From Clostridia bacterium (GTDB taxonomy: Bacteria; Bacillota; Clostridia; Christensenellales; Aristaeellaceae): DNA of 47,947 nt. The position numbers and the translations under genes were made by a program. Where the stretch lies: assembly GCA_017459565.1 (NCBI GenBank), contig JAFUCP010000076.1, positions 1-47,947 of the forward strand, given 5' to 3'. The first letter of the stretch is position 1. Every line of letters starts with the position of its first letter. The notes beneath the pieces were generated by a model. That model did not search any database. It was not told the origin of the DNA and saw nothing but the letters and a program-made list of their open reading frames with translations. Of this stretch, positions 1 to 7,568 are shown one piece after another.

Positions 1-52
1 CAGCGGTTTCGTAAACCGCAGGTCAAGGGTTCGAGTCCCTTCATTGGCTCCA
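1..52 (+). tRNA. tRNA-Thr(CGT), 3' part
   Basis: The window opens inside a tRNA. The anticodon arm is a GCGGT/ACCGC stem (3-7 and 15-19) with the seven-base loop TTCGTAA, giving anticodon CGT, which reads the Thr codon ACG. A T arm with loop TTCGAGT follows, and an encoded CCA lies at 50-52. The 5' acceptor strand and D arm are outside the window. It is 6 bp upstream of tRNA-Pro and probably co-transcribed with it. Confidence 0.9.
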
Positions 53-58
53 TGACAA

Positions 59-135
59 CGAGGTGTAGCGCAGTTTGGTAGCGCGTTTGGTTCGGGACCA
101 AAAGGTCGCAGGTTCAAATCCTGTCACCTCGACCA
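59..135 (+). tRNA. tRNA-Pro(CGG), prophage integration target
   Basis: This is a complete cloverleaf. Acceptor strand CGAGGTG (59-65) pairs with CACCTCG (125-131), followed by discriminator A and encoded CCA (133-135). The anticodon stem TTTGG/CCAAA encloses loop TTCGGGA, so the anticodon is CGG (93-95), for Pro. From the anticodon loop to the 3' end the sequence is repeated 41 kb downstream, so the prophage entered here and its attL core regenerated the 3' half of the tRNA. The gene therefore remains intact. Confidence 0.95.
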
Positions 136-140
136 CAAAA
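91..140 (+). other. attL core of the complete prophage
   Basis: These 50 bases, from the anticodon loop of tRNA-Pro through its CCA end plus CACAAAA, recur at 41175-41224 with one difference (G108 against T41192). The integrase gene starts its 3' end about 160 bp away, the usual layout for a tRNA-integrating tyrosine-recombinase phage. The mismatch could be a later mutation or lie outside the true exchange points. Confidence 0.92.
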
Positions 141-172
141 GCCTTGAAAACATTGAGTTTTCAGGGCTTTTT
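137..172 (+). terminator. Terminator of the tRNA operon
   Basis: An inverted repeat of 14 bp with one G-T pair (138-151 with 157-170; arms AAAGCCTTGAAAAC and GTTTTCAGGGCTTT) is followed by a T-rich tail. It lies directly after tRNA-Pro and fits a rho-independent terminator. It overlaps the end of the att core, so it belongs to the phage side. Confidence 0.7.
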
Positions 173-194
173 CTTTTGCCCTTTGAGGGTGGAA

Positions 195-225
195 AATTGG
201 GGGAAGGCGGGGAAAATTGGGGGAA
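195..225 (+). repeat. Candidate integrase arm-site repeats, left end
   Basis: AATTGGGGGAA occurs at 195-205 and 215-225. The same 11-mer occurs twice at the other prophage end (41031-41041 and 41044-41054), with a variant at about 41058. Repeats shared by both att flanks are expected for arm-type binding sites of a lambda-like integrase. Binding is inference. Confidence 0.5.
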
Positions 226-242
226 ACTTTGGAAAATGGGTG

Positions 243-271
243 AAAAACGCGCAGGCTGTTGTCTGCGCGTT
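243..271 (-). terminator. Terminator after the integrase gene
   Basis: Arms AACGCGCAG (246-254) and CTGCGCGTT (263-271) form a 9-bp stem that on the minus strand ends in a T run (243-247). It lies just past the integrase stop. A second perfect inverted repeat, GATAGGGACAT (276-286) with ATGTCCCTATC (289-299), overlaps the integrase stop codon. The second prophage has a near-identical terminator at 41354-41386. Confidence 0.7.
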
Positions 272-297
272 AATTGATAGGGACATGAATGTCCCTA

Positions 298-1635
298 TCA
301 CTTTACCGGGGCTTCATCATCCTGGGCGGGGGCATCGTCGGCAGCGGGCTGGCCCTTGCGGGTGAGCTGAAGCTCTGGCCGGGACGGCATGGCGATGTCA
401 CCGAAGAGCCGGTCGAGGGTGCGGGCGGCTTCGCGGTCGCGGCGCTCCAGCGCGTGGGCATAGACCCGCAGCGTGGTGGTGGGATCCCCGTGGCCCATGC
501 GGCCCGCGACGGCCACCACGTCCATATTATTGCCCAGCAGGATGGAGGCGTGGGTGTGCCTGAGATCGTGAAAGCGCACGCCCTGGAAGCCGTGGGCGTC
601 GGCAAATTTCCGAAACCACTTCGATGGCGTGTCGTGGTGGAGCTGCCGCCCATCCCAGCCGTGGACGATCCAGCCCTCGCCCTTCCACAAGTGCGGCACC
701 AGCTGCTGGCACTCTTCCTGGTATTTCTTTGTCTCCTCCAGCACGACCATCATCCCCATGGGCAGCGATATGAGGCGCTCGCTGGATTCGGTTTTCGGCT
801 CCGCGACGTAATTCCCCGCGCGGGGTGAATACTTCAGCGCCCGACTAATGTCAATCGTCCATTTATCGAAGTCCACGTCGGACAGCTTCAGCTCCCCCAC
901 TTCCCCCAGGCGCAGGCCGCACAACAGGGCCAGCAGCACGGCTGAACGATAGCACATGTTCGGCTCATCGGCCAGGCAGCGGAGCAGCTCCACGGCACGC
1001 TCCTCCGACAGCACTTTGACCTTTGGCTTTCTGACCTTCGGGCGCGTGACCCGCTCCATGGGATTGCGATCCAGGTATTCCAGCCGGACGGCTGCCGACA
1101 ACATGGACTCCATGCAGGTGTAATAATGCAGCACGGTTTTGTTACTGAGGGGCTTTGCCTGCTGCTTTTCCGTGGTGAGCTTTTGCGACGGGGCGCGGGG
1201 CCGGGCCAGCTCCTCTTCCTCCAGGCGGGTGGACAGGCGCGGCGCGTCCCGGACGGCGTTGAGCCATTCGGTGAGCTTCATGGGGGTGAGCAGCACCAGG
1301 GGCACGTCCCCCAGCAGCGGGAGGATACGGCTGTCCAGCAGGAAGCGGTAATTGCCATAGGTGACCGGCGAACAATTCGGCTTGACGTGCTGCTCCATCC
1401 ATATGTCCGACCAGGTGCGCACGGTGTGCCCCAGGTCGCCGGGCTGCTCCCGGTTTGCCCCCACTTCCTCCATAAGTATGTTCAGGGCCTCCTGGGCTTT
1501 CTCGCGCTGCTTTTCCTGGGACAAGCCGGGATCCATGCGGATGGTCTTTCTCACCCATTGCCAACCCTTGAACAAATCAAACACCTGGACGCCCACACGC
1601 CAGCTGTTTTTACCCCTCTTTTCTATTGTGCCCAT
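298..1635 (-). CDS. int: Phage tyrosine recombinase (integrase)
   Basis: This 445-residue site-specific recombinase would catalyse integration and excision at the tRNA-Pro att site. The C-terminal catalytic domain shows the family residues: R242 (CGLRLGE), H356 and R359 (HDLRH), H382 (MGHGD) and the nucleophile Y392 (LRVYAH). The N-terminal part has the SAM-like core-binding domain (about residues 70-185) and a short arm-binding region beginning GTIEKRGKNSWRV. The ATG at 1635 follows a GGAAGGAAG-type ribosome binding site. It is transcribed towards attL, away from the repressor gene. It is clearly related to the second integrase at 41404-42672, so both elements may recognise the same tRNA. 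Confidence 0.95.
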   Translation of the reverse strand: MGTIEKRGKNSWRVGVQVFDLFKGWQWVRKTIRMDPGLSQEKQREKAQEALNILMEEVGANREQPGDLGHTVRTWSDIWMEQHVKPNCSPVTYGNYRFLLDSRILPLLGDVPLVLLTPMKLTEWLNAVRDAPRLSTRLEEEELARPRAPSQKLTTEKQQAKPLSNKTVLHYYTCMESMLSAAVRLEYLDRNPMERVTRPKVRKPKVKVLSEERAVELLRCLADEPNMCYRSAVLLALLCGLRLGEVGELKLSDVDFDKWTIDISRALKYSPRAGNYVAEPKTESSERLISLPMGMMVVLEETKKYQEECQQLVPHLWKGEGWIVHGWDGRQLHHDTPSKWFRKFADAHGFQGVRFHDLRHTHASILLGNNMDVVAVAGRMGHGDPTTTLRVYAHALERRDREAARTLDRLFGDIAMPSRPELQLTRKGQPAADDAPAQDDEAPVK

Positions 1636-1814
1636 TTAGAATACTTCCTTCCAAATATAAATATATGGGGTATATATTCATTTTTCCTGTGACAACTGTG
1701 ACCGACGCCCAAAAATACCGAAAACGCCCGCATTACCAGGCGTTTTCATGGTCACAGCGCAACTGAGACCGGGGCCGTTCAACTGTGACCGGCCCCGCGT
1801 TTTTCTGTGACCGG
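1636..1814. promoter_or_regulatory. Integrase upstream region with CTGTGAC repeats and terminator hairpin
   Basis: No gene is seen here. The hairpin GAAAACGCC (1720-1728) with GGCGTTTTC (1739-1747), followed on the minus strand by a T-rich stretch, probably ends the repressor operon. A second GC hairpin, GGGGCCG with CGGCCCC and then GTTTTT, lies near 1772-1804. The motif CTGTGAC, or its complement, recurs at least five times between about 1687 and 1815. It may be a binding site for an integrase-regulating factor, but no partner is known. Confidence 0.4.
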
Positions 1815-2135
1815 TCACCCCCTGCCCGCGTATGGGTAGCAGGTGCGGCATGGTTTACAGCCTTTTCCCAGCGCTTCAGGCTTCGGCATTTTTACAACGC
1901 CTTTACCCTTGATGTGCGGGCAGCGCCGCTTCCTGTGGTATGTGTCACCATTCGGCACAACCCACACCGAAGCGTTTTTAGAATTGAGGACGTCGAATTG
2001 GCGCAGGCCCAGCACAATGAGCACGATACCTATAACGCCTGCACCAGCATTATTGGCTCCACCGGCATTTGCGCTGGCCAGCATAACGGCGATGGCAACC
2101 ACAAAGAAAACCACGCCCAGCAGTTTCCTTTTCAT
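1815..2135 (-). CDS. Small membrane protein with C-terminal Cys/His motif
   Basis: A 106-residue protein. The ATG at 2135 follows AAAGGAGG at good spacing and overlaps the repressor stop codon (ATGA), so the two are probably translationally coupled. Two hydrophobic segments (about residues 4-24 and 30-46) are followed by a soluble tail reading WVVPNGDTYHRKRRCPHIKG and later KGCKPCRTCYP. The arrangement YH-x4-C-x(n)-PC-x2-C resembles Ada-like or nuclease-associated metal-binding modules (family knowledge). The function is unknown. Sitting in the lysogenic operon, it should be made in the lysogen, possibly as a conversion or exclusion factor (inference). Confidence 0.7.
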   Translation of the reverse strand: MKRKLLGVVFFVVAIAVMLASANAGGANNAGAGVIGIVLIVLGLRQFDVLNSKNASVWVVPNGDTYHRKRRCPHIKGKGVVKMPKPEALGKGCKPCRTCYPYAGRG

Positions 2136-2653
2136 CTTGAAGCGCCTCCTTTGTTTTCGAGCAGTCGTGCGGGCATCTTGGTGACGTCCAGGGCGGCGAT
2201 GGTGGCGGCGTTGGCGGCGTCGGCCAGCTTCGCGGCATCCCCCTGGGTGGCAGCGGAGAGGCAGGCCGTCAGCTGCCGCATGAAATCCCGCCAGGCCGTG
2301 AGGGGCTGCTCTCCGCAGGGCTTGCCCTGGCACATATACATGATGGCGGCGTCCACCAACGAGCTGACGTCACTGGCCGTTGGCGCGGAGGCCCCGGCGA
2401 GATTGCCGAGGGTTATAAAGGACGATATTAGAGCGCTGGCGTTCATGCTGCGCTCGGAGGACAGGCCGGTGATGTAGTCCAGCGACACATGGTAATAGTT
2501 CGCCAGGGCGAGCGCGTGGTCTATGCTGGGCATTTTGCCCTTTTCATAGCCGGACAACGTGCTGCGGGACATATGAAGTTCATCCGCGACGACGGATTGA
2601 TTCAGATTTTTCTCTTTTCTTAGCTGTTCAAGTCTACTTCCCGTGTAGAACAT
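2132..2653 (-). CDS. XRE-family phage repressor (CI-like)
   Basis: A 173-residue protein. Residues about 6-62 form a Cro/CI helix-turn-helix (RLEQLRKEKNLNQSVVADEL, then SRSTLSGYEKGKMPS). The rest is Ala-rich and helical and shows no LexA-type peptidase Ser/Lys dyad. The ATG at 2653 was chosen because GAGGGGGTG lies upstream and the HTH starts right after it. The gene diverges from the early operon across an intergenic region with inverted repeats, the normal site for the lysogeny repressor. It is co-transcribed with the small membrane protein downstream. Confidence 0.85.
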   Translation of the reverse strand: MFYTGSRLEQLRKEKNLNQSVVADELHMSRSTLSGYEKGKMPSIDHALALANYYHVSLDYITGLSSERSMNASALISSFITLGNLAGASAPTASDVSSLVDAAIMYMCQGKPCGEQPLTAWRDFMRQLTACLSAATQGDAAKLADAANAATIAALDVTKMPARLLENKGGASR

Positions 2654-2883
2654 TCCGAATTTCACCCCCTCATATTTTATTATTTTAGCATATCCTGTTT
2701 TATTTGTTACAATGCTGTGATATTGTCGAGAACAATCACATTTACGTATTGACAAAAAAAAAAAAAACCGTACAATGATAGACACTAAACACATTATATG
2801 TATTGCGCACGATACATTCAAGGGAAATAAACCATGGAAATGGGCGAAAAAACAGGGTTTATACCCTTATTGGAGGGAAGGGC
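2654..2883. promoter_or_regulatory. Divergent lysis/lysogeny control region
   Basis: On the plus strand TTGACA (2749-2754) and TACAAT (2770-2775) lie 15 bp apart around an A tract, a plausible though short-spaced early promoter. On the minus strand an extended -10 (TGCTAAAAT) precedes the repressor gene. Dyads of the TTGT/ACAA type occur as TTGTTACAA (about 2704-2712) and ATTGT-cgaga-ACAAT (about 2722-2736), with TGTAT-n8-ATACA at about 2799-2816. These are candidate operators. Confidence 0.55.
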
Positions 2884-3357
2884 ATGAAAAAACACGACAA
2901 CATCTACAGAAACGCGCGGATGCGGGCGGCCCAGGACGAGCCCCTGTATTCGAGCCGGGAACGGGCCGCCGAGGCGCTGTTCGTGAGCGTGGACGCATTG
3001 AGCGACTACGAAAACGGACGGACGTTGCCACCCTGCGGCGTGGTGCAGCGGATGGTGGAGGCCTACGGCGACCACGACCTGAAGCGGCAGCACATCCAGG
3101 AGAACTGCCCGCTGCTGCCGGATTACGGCGGCACCAGCGCCTGCTGCATCACCCAGGCGGCGCTGCGGTGGGCCATCGAGGCCACCGACATGCGGGAGAT
3201 GGCGCTGCGCTTCGCGCGGCTGGCCAGCGACGGGAAGATCACCGGCGGCGAGCTGGAAGCCGTGGGGCTGGTGAAGGAAAAGGCGGTGGCGCTCCGGCGG
3301 GTCATGGACGACAGCATCGCGGCAATCGAGGACGCAGTGAAGGAGGTAACGAAATGA
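2884..3357 (+). CDS. Helix-turn-helix early regulator
   Basis: A 157-residue protein and the first gene of the early operon. The ATG at 2884 follows GGAGGGAAGGGC. Residues 20-60 resemble an XRE-type helix-turn-helix (SSRERAAEALFVSVDALSDY, then ENGRTLPP), with a helical C-terminal part. Its position across from the repressor suggests a Cro-like or early control role (inference). Its stop overlaps the next start codon (ATGA). Confidence 0.7.
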   Translation: MKKHDNIYRNARMRAAQDEPLYSSRERAAEALFVSVDALSDYENGRTLPPCGVVQRMVEAYGDHDLKRQHIQENCPLLPDYGGTSACCITQAALRWAIEATDMREMALRFARLASDGKITGGELEAVGLVKEKAVALRRVMDDSIAAIEDAVKEVTK

Positions 3358-3572
3358 CCATGCAGGAAATGATGAATGGGCTCAAGTGGGGCGGACATTG
3401 CCCCAACCCCAAGGGCGTGACCGTAGGCCTGGCCGCCCCGGTAATCGACACGAAGGACGGAAAGAAGCGTATCCTAATTAAAGCATGGTCGGCTGATATG
3501 TCCAAGGACGAGATCATAGCAGCCCTTAGCGGTTACGGAAAAATCGACATCATGAAGGAGGTGACAAAATGA
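3354..3572 (+). CDS. Hypothetical early protein
   Basis: A 72-residue protein whose ATG overlaps the preceding stop, with AGGAGG just upstream. It contains NPKGVTVGLAAPVIDTKDGK and a short helical C-terminus. I do not recognise the family. Both ends overlap neighbouring genes by 4 nt, which supports it as a real, coupled early gene. Confidence 0.65.
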   Translation: MTMQEMMNGLKWGGHCPNPKGVTVGLAAPVIDTKDGKKRILIKAWSADMSKDEIIAALSGYGKIDIMKEVTK

Positions 3573-3898
3573 ACTTGCAGACCGTGCGGGTGGTGTGCGA
3601 GGAGCTGGGCATATCCGAGACGCGGGTGCGCCGGGCCATCGCCGACGGCCAGCTGGAAGTGCTGATGCTGGGGAGCCGCACGCTGGTTGACCTGGACACG
3701 GCGCGGGAGATCCTGCCGCCCATCGTGAAACGTTCGACCATACAGGACGTTATGCGGGAGACGGGGCTTTGCGAGTCGGCGATCCGGCGCGGCGTCCGCG
3801 AGGGATGGCTGCCCTTCGACAAGGTAGGTAAACAATACGTTTTTGACCTGGACGCGGTGGTCGAGGCCATCAAGAAGCAGATGAAAAAACAGCGGTAA
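3569..3898 (+). CDS. Tandem excisionase/MerR-like DNA-binding protein
   Basis: A 109-residue protein made of two similar winged-helix-like halves: residues 1-50 (CEELGISETRVRRAIADGQL) and 51-109 (IQDVMRETGLCESAIRRGVR). This resembles helix-turn-helix domains of the excisionase and MerR families. The ATG overlaps the preceding stop and follows AAGGAGGTG. A homologue with the same two-domain layout sits directly before the primase in the second element (44073-44396). It could be an excisionase or an early regulator. Confidence 0.7.
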   Translation: MNLQTVRVVCEELGISETRVRRAIADGQLEVLMLGSRTLVDLDTAREILPPIVKRSTIQDVMRETGLCESAIRRGVREGWLPFDKVGKQYVFDLDAVVEAIKKQMKKQR

Positions 3899-3913
3899 AG
3901 GGTGGGCGACGCT

Positions 3914-6751
3914 ATGGACATAAGGGAATTTAACCAGCGATTCGACCACGTGTCCGGGCCGAATAAAGCCGGGGAATACACGATGCGCTGCCCTTGTCAC
4001 GACGACAAGACCGCCAGCCTGACTGCCCGCGTGAAGCCCGGAACGGACGGACGCCTGCGCATTTTCCTCTGCTGCCATGCGGGCTGCTCCAACGACTCCA
4101 TTCTGGCACAGGTCGGATTAAAGCCCGTCGACCTTATCATCGACCCCGACCCACCAAAGGCGGGCGGCAAATGGAAGAAGGGCGCGGAAAAGAAGAAGCC
4201 AGCCCCGAAGCCGCAGACCAAACCGGCAGCGGAGAAGCCTGCGGAGAAGCCGACGGAGGAAGCCAAGATCGACTGGGCACACCCGGACGCGGTGTACAGC
4301 TATACCGGCGCGGACGGGAAGGAGCTCTTCCAGGTGGTGCGCTACCCCGTGTATAAGGACGGCAAGCGGAGCAAGACCTTTCGGCAGCGGCATTACGACC
4401 CGGCAAACCCGAAGGCGAACAAGCAGGGCTACGTGATGAGCGTGTCCGACGAGCTGCGAGACAACACGCTCTACAAAATGCCGGAGCTGAAGGCCGCCAT
4501 CCAGGAGGGCCGCCCGGTGTATGTGGTGGAAGGCGAGAAGGACGTCGAGACCCTAATGCGCCTGGGGCACGTGGCGACCTGCAATCCCGGCGGCGCGGGC
4601 AAATGGCGCGACAGCTACTCGCTGCTGCTGGCGGGCGCGGACGTCATCATCCTGCCGGACTGTGACGTGAAGGAGAACGACTTCACCGGCCAGAACCACG
4701 CGCTGGACGTGGCGCTCAAAACCAAGCCCCTCGCCAAGCGGGTGCGGCTGGTGGACATCAAGGAAGCCTGCCCGGAGATCCCCGCCAAGGGCGACATCAG
4801 CGACATGGTGGAGATCATGGGCGACCAGGCAGCCATGGAGGCGCTGGCCCGGCAGGTGGCCGCCACGCGGGACTTCGATCCCGGCTCGGTGCCTTTCTGG
4901 CTGACCCCCATGGAACAGGCCAACGCCCTCTACAGCCGGGTGACCGGCTACGGAGTGGTGAACGGGTGCATTTCCCAAATCAACCAGGACACCACCAAGG
5001 CGCTGACCGACTTTGTGGTCATCCCCCGCATGGAGCTGACCCGCGACGACGGCGTGAACACTTCCATGTGGTTTGTGTTGGACGGCTGGGACTGCAACGG
5101 GCGCAAGCTGCCCAGGGCGGTCATCAGCGCCAAGGAACTGGACGCCATGAACTGGGTGACCGGCAAGTGGGGATTCAGCGCGAGCCTGGCCCCCGGCACG
5201 GCCACAAAGGATAAGGTGGCCTGGGCGGTCAAAAAGGTGGGCCAGATGACGGCCAAGCGCGTGACCGAATACAACCACACGGGCTGGCGGCGCATCGGCG
5301 GGAAATGGTGCTACCTTTACCACGGCGGGGCCGTAGGGCTGGAAGGCGTGACCGTGGACATGGGCGACGCGCTGAAGGGCTACCGGCTGGACGGCAGCGG
5401 CGCGGAGGGCTTCGACAAGATCACCTTCCTGGACGCGGTGGAGAAAAGCATGAACCTCCAATACGTCATGAAAGAGGAGATCGGGGTGGCCCTGCTGGGC
5501 ACCACCTACCTGGCCCCGCTGCGGGAATTTATGACGCAAAGGGACGTCGTGCCCGCCTTCGGCCTCTTCCTCTACGGACAGACGCAGACCCGCAAGACCA
5601 CAGCAGCGTCCCTTGCCATGAGCCACTTCGGAAACTTCCACGCGAAAAACCCGCCCGCCAGCTTCAACGACACCAGCCGGAACATCCAGAAAAAGGCGTT
5701 TCTGGTCAAGGATATGCCGCTGCTGGTGGATGATTACCACCCGGTGAGCAGCATCCAGGAAAAGAAGCAGATGGCGGCAACCGCCCAGGCGCTGTCCCGC
5801 GCCTTCGGCGATGGCGTGGCCCGTGGACGACTGAACGCGGACAGCACCATCAAATCAACCGACCCGCCGCGCAGCGTGGCCATTATCACCGGCGAGGACT
5901 TGCCCGCCGTTGGCCAGAGCGGCCTGGCGCGTTATTTCATCGTCGATGTGGAGAGGGGGGATATAGAAGTGGGCAAGGATTTGACCGACTTGCAGGAAGC
6001 GGCGCGAAAGGGCTACCTTCAAAAAGCCATGCTGGGCTATATCAAATGGCTCCAGGCACAGACCGACACCCTGCCGGACAGGCTGCACGGGATGTTTCTC
6101 CATTTCCGGCAAATGTGCATCGAGGCCAATGGCATGGAGGGCCGCGCCCCGGAGACCGTGGCCTGCATCATGATCGGCTACGCAATGATGCTGGACTATT
6201 TTCGGAATATCGGCTTATACACCCACGAGGAAGTGAAAGCCATGCTGGAGCACGCCCACCACGTGCTGACCGCGACCAGCAAGCAGCAGGCCCGGAGCAT
6301 GGACGACGAAAAGCCCACCCGCATCTTCCTGGACAGCATGGTCGAGCTGCTGGCCAGCGGCAGCATCATGATGAAAGACCTGACCGGCGCGGAGGAGGCC
6401 AAGGGCAAAAAGCCCGGCGTGGATATGGTCGGCTATTACGACAACGACTATTATTATCTGCTGCCCAAGGTGGCCTTCGGCTGCGTTTCAAAGCTATGCC
6501 GGGAGCAGGGCACCGAGTTTCCCGTGAGCCTCAAGGCCCTTTACAAGCACCTGCGGACAGACGGCATATTGAAGCTGCCGCCGGACGTGGGCGACGACAC
6601 GCCGACGCGAGTCAAAAAGGTGGACGGGAAATCCCAGCGCCTGCTCTGGATCCCGCGCGGCATTATGGACGGGCCAAAGGCCGAAACCGAGCAGATGAAA
6701 ATGGACATGGACGGCTTCAAGGAAGTCAACGACCCGGACAACCCATTCTGA
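3914..6751 (+). CDS. Toprim primase fused to DUF927-type helicase
   Basis: A 945-residue replication protein. The N-terminus holds a CHC2-like zinc motif (CPCHDD at 26-31 and CCHAGC at 53-58). A linker rich in Lys, Pro and Ala follows (about 80-118), then a toprim fold with EGEKD (206-210) and DCD (249-251). The C-terminal half matches DUF927/Cch-type P-loop proteins, with Walker A GQTQTRKTT (555-563) and Walker B LLVDDYHP (about 603-610). It probably primes and unwinds phage DNA. I chose the ATG at 3914, preceded by AAAGGGTGG, over the GTG at 3902, which has no room for a ribosome binding site. The second element keeps only the zinc-motif part of its homologue. Confidence 0.88.
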   Translation: MDIREFNQRFDHVSGPNKAGEYTMRCPCHDDKTASLTARVKPGTDGRLRIFLCCHAGCSNDSILAQVGLKPVDLIIDPDPPKAGGKWKKGAEKKKPAPKPQTKPAAEKPAEKPTEEAKIDWAHPDAVYSYTGADGKELFQVVRYPVYKDGKRSKTFRQRHYDPANPKANKQGYVMSVSDELRDNTLYKMPELKAAIQEGRPVYVVEGEKDVETLMRLGHVATCNPGGAGKWRDSYSLLLAGADVIILPDCDVKENDFTGQNHALDVALKTKPLAKRVRLVDIKEACPEIPAKGDISDMVEIMGDQAAMEALARQVAATRDFDPGSVPFWLTPMEQANALYSRVTGYGVVNGCISQINQDTTKALTDFVVIPRMELTRDDGVNTSMWFVLDGWDCNGRKLPRAVISAKELDAMNWVTGKWGFSASLAPGTATKDKVAWAVKKVGQMTAKRVTEYNHTGWRRIGGKWCYLYHGGAVGLEGVTVDMGDALKGYRLDGSGAEGFDKITFLDAVEKSMNLQYVMKEEIGVALLGTTYLAPLREFMTQRDVVPAFGLFLYGQTQTRKTTAASLAMSHFGNFHAKNPPASFNDTSRNIQKKAFLVKDMPLLVDDYHPVSSIQEKKQMAATAQALSRAFGDGVARGRLNADSTIKSTDPPRSVAIITGEDLPAVGQSGLARYFIVDVERGDIEVGKDLTDLQEAARKGYLQKAMLGYIKWLQAQTDTLPDRLHGMFLHFRQMCIEANGMEGRAPETVACIMIGYAMMLDYFRNIGLYTHEEVKAMLEHAHHVLTATSKQQARSMDDEKPTRIFLDSMVELLASGSIMMKDLTGAEEAKGKKPGVDMVGYYDNDYYYLLPKVAFGCVSKLCREQGTEFPVSLKALYKHLRTDGILKLPPDVGDDTPTRVKKVDGKSQRLLWIPRGIMDGPKAETEQMKMDMDGFKEVNDPDNPF

Positions 6752-6753
6752 CG

Positions 6754-6777
6754 AAAAGCGCCAACGTTGGCGCTTTT
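6754..6777. repeat. 24-bp palindrome, copy 1 of 5
   Basis: A perfect 24-bp palindrome made of half-site AAAAGCGCCAAC and its complement. It lies 2 nt after the primase stop and just before the GAGGGGG ribosome binding site of the HNH gene. It can form a 9-bp stem ending in T residues on either strand. Identical copies are at 11773, 16630, 18005 and 24298. Confidence 0.9.
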
Positions 6778-6791
6778 GAGGGGGCGAGGCA

Positions 6792-7343
6792 TTGAGAATA
6801 CATGGACTGAAAAGGGAACCGGACGCCCCGGAACGGTGGCGGGACGTGCCCGGTTATGAGGGGCTGTACCAGGTCAGCAGCAACGGGCGAGTGCGGCGAT
6901 GGTATGCCCGGAGCCGGAAATGGCACACGGTCAAGATCGTGACTGGCAGGGGGTACGGGCAAAAGAACTGCGTTGTCAATCTTTACAAAGACGGGCAGCG
7001 AACCCAAAGCACGGTGCTGCGACTGGTGGCCCTGGCCTTCTGCCCGGAACGGATGCAGGGCGATGCTGTGGCGGTTCACCGGAACGGCCTTCACAGCGAC
7101 AACAGCCTGCGCAACCTGGTCATCATGACCAAGCGCGAGAGCGGCGCAATAAGGCCCATCTGCCGACGGCGGGCCGTGGTCAAGGTCGACCGGGACGGCC
7201 AGCCGATAGACATCTACCCCACCATCGCGGCGGCGTGCCGGGCCTCCGGGCTGGCGAAAAAGACGATATACCGCCACTGCAACCGGGAGCCGACCCTCCC
7301 GCTGCCATGGGGCATCAGTTACCGCTGGGCGGACGACACATAA
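6792..7343 (+). CDS. HNH endonuclease with NUMOD4-like domain
   Basis: A 183-residue protein. Residues about 15-60 (ERWRDVPGYEGLYQVSSNGR) match the NUMOD4 module of phage homing nucleases. Residues about 90-120 carry the HNH-like run VHRNGLHSDNSLRNL. The C-terminus (AAACRASGLAKKTIYRHCNR) resembles a NUMOD1-type DNA-binding helix-turn-helix. The first His of the classical motif is kept, but the catalytic set cannot be judged by eye. It uses a TTG start after GAGGGGGCGAGG. It may be a free-standing homing nuclease inserted into the replication operon. Confidence 0.8.
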   Translation: MRIHGLKREPDAPERWRDVPGYEGLYQVSSNGRVRRWYARSRKWHTVKIVTGRGYGQKNCVVNLYKDGQRTQSTVLRLVALAFCPERMQGDAVAVHRNGLHSDNSLRNLVIMTKRESGAIRPICRRRAVVKVDRDGQPIDIYPTIAAACRASGLAKKTIYRHCNREPTLPLPWGISYRWADDT

Positions 7344-7355
7344 GGGGGCGAGACG

Positions 7356-7568
7356 GTGAAACAGCACAAGGACGGGCTGACGTCCAACTGCCCACACTTC
7401 AAGGCGAGGACGGGCTACCAGGGCGGCTACTGGATCGACTGCGCCATGGGCCGCAAGGGATTCAAAAGCGCCTGGGAAGTCAACCAGTATTACAAGGCCA
7501 TCTGCTGCCGGAACGGCTGCGGGTGTGAACTCATCGACATCAATAAAGGGAGGCGACCCAAGTCATGA
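7356..7568 (+). CDS. Small Cys-containing hypothetical protein
   Basis: A 70-residue protein starting at GTG 7356 after AAGGGGGCGAG. It has five cysteines (CPHF, WIDCAMG, AICCRNGC, GCEL), suggesting a small zinc-binding fold. Such Cys-rich proteins are common in the early operons of Clostridia phages. The function is unknown. Its stop overlaps the next gene's ATG. Confidence 0.6.
   Translation: MKQHKDGLTSNCPHFKARTGYQGGYWIDCAMGRKGFKSAWEVNQYYKAICCRNGCGCELIDINKGRRPKS

Noticed and set aside
3354-3898. Start of the primase at GTG 3902
   Set aside because: The preceding gene ends right before it, leaving no space for a ribosome binding site. ATG 3914 fits the site and the homologous start in the second element.
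6754-6777. The 24-bp palindrome as an ordinary terminator only
   Set aside because: It can terminate, but five perfect copies including the loop, each followed at once by a ribosome binding site within operons, are not explained by termination alone.
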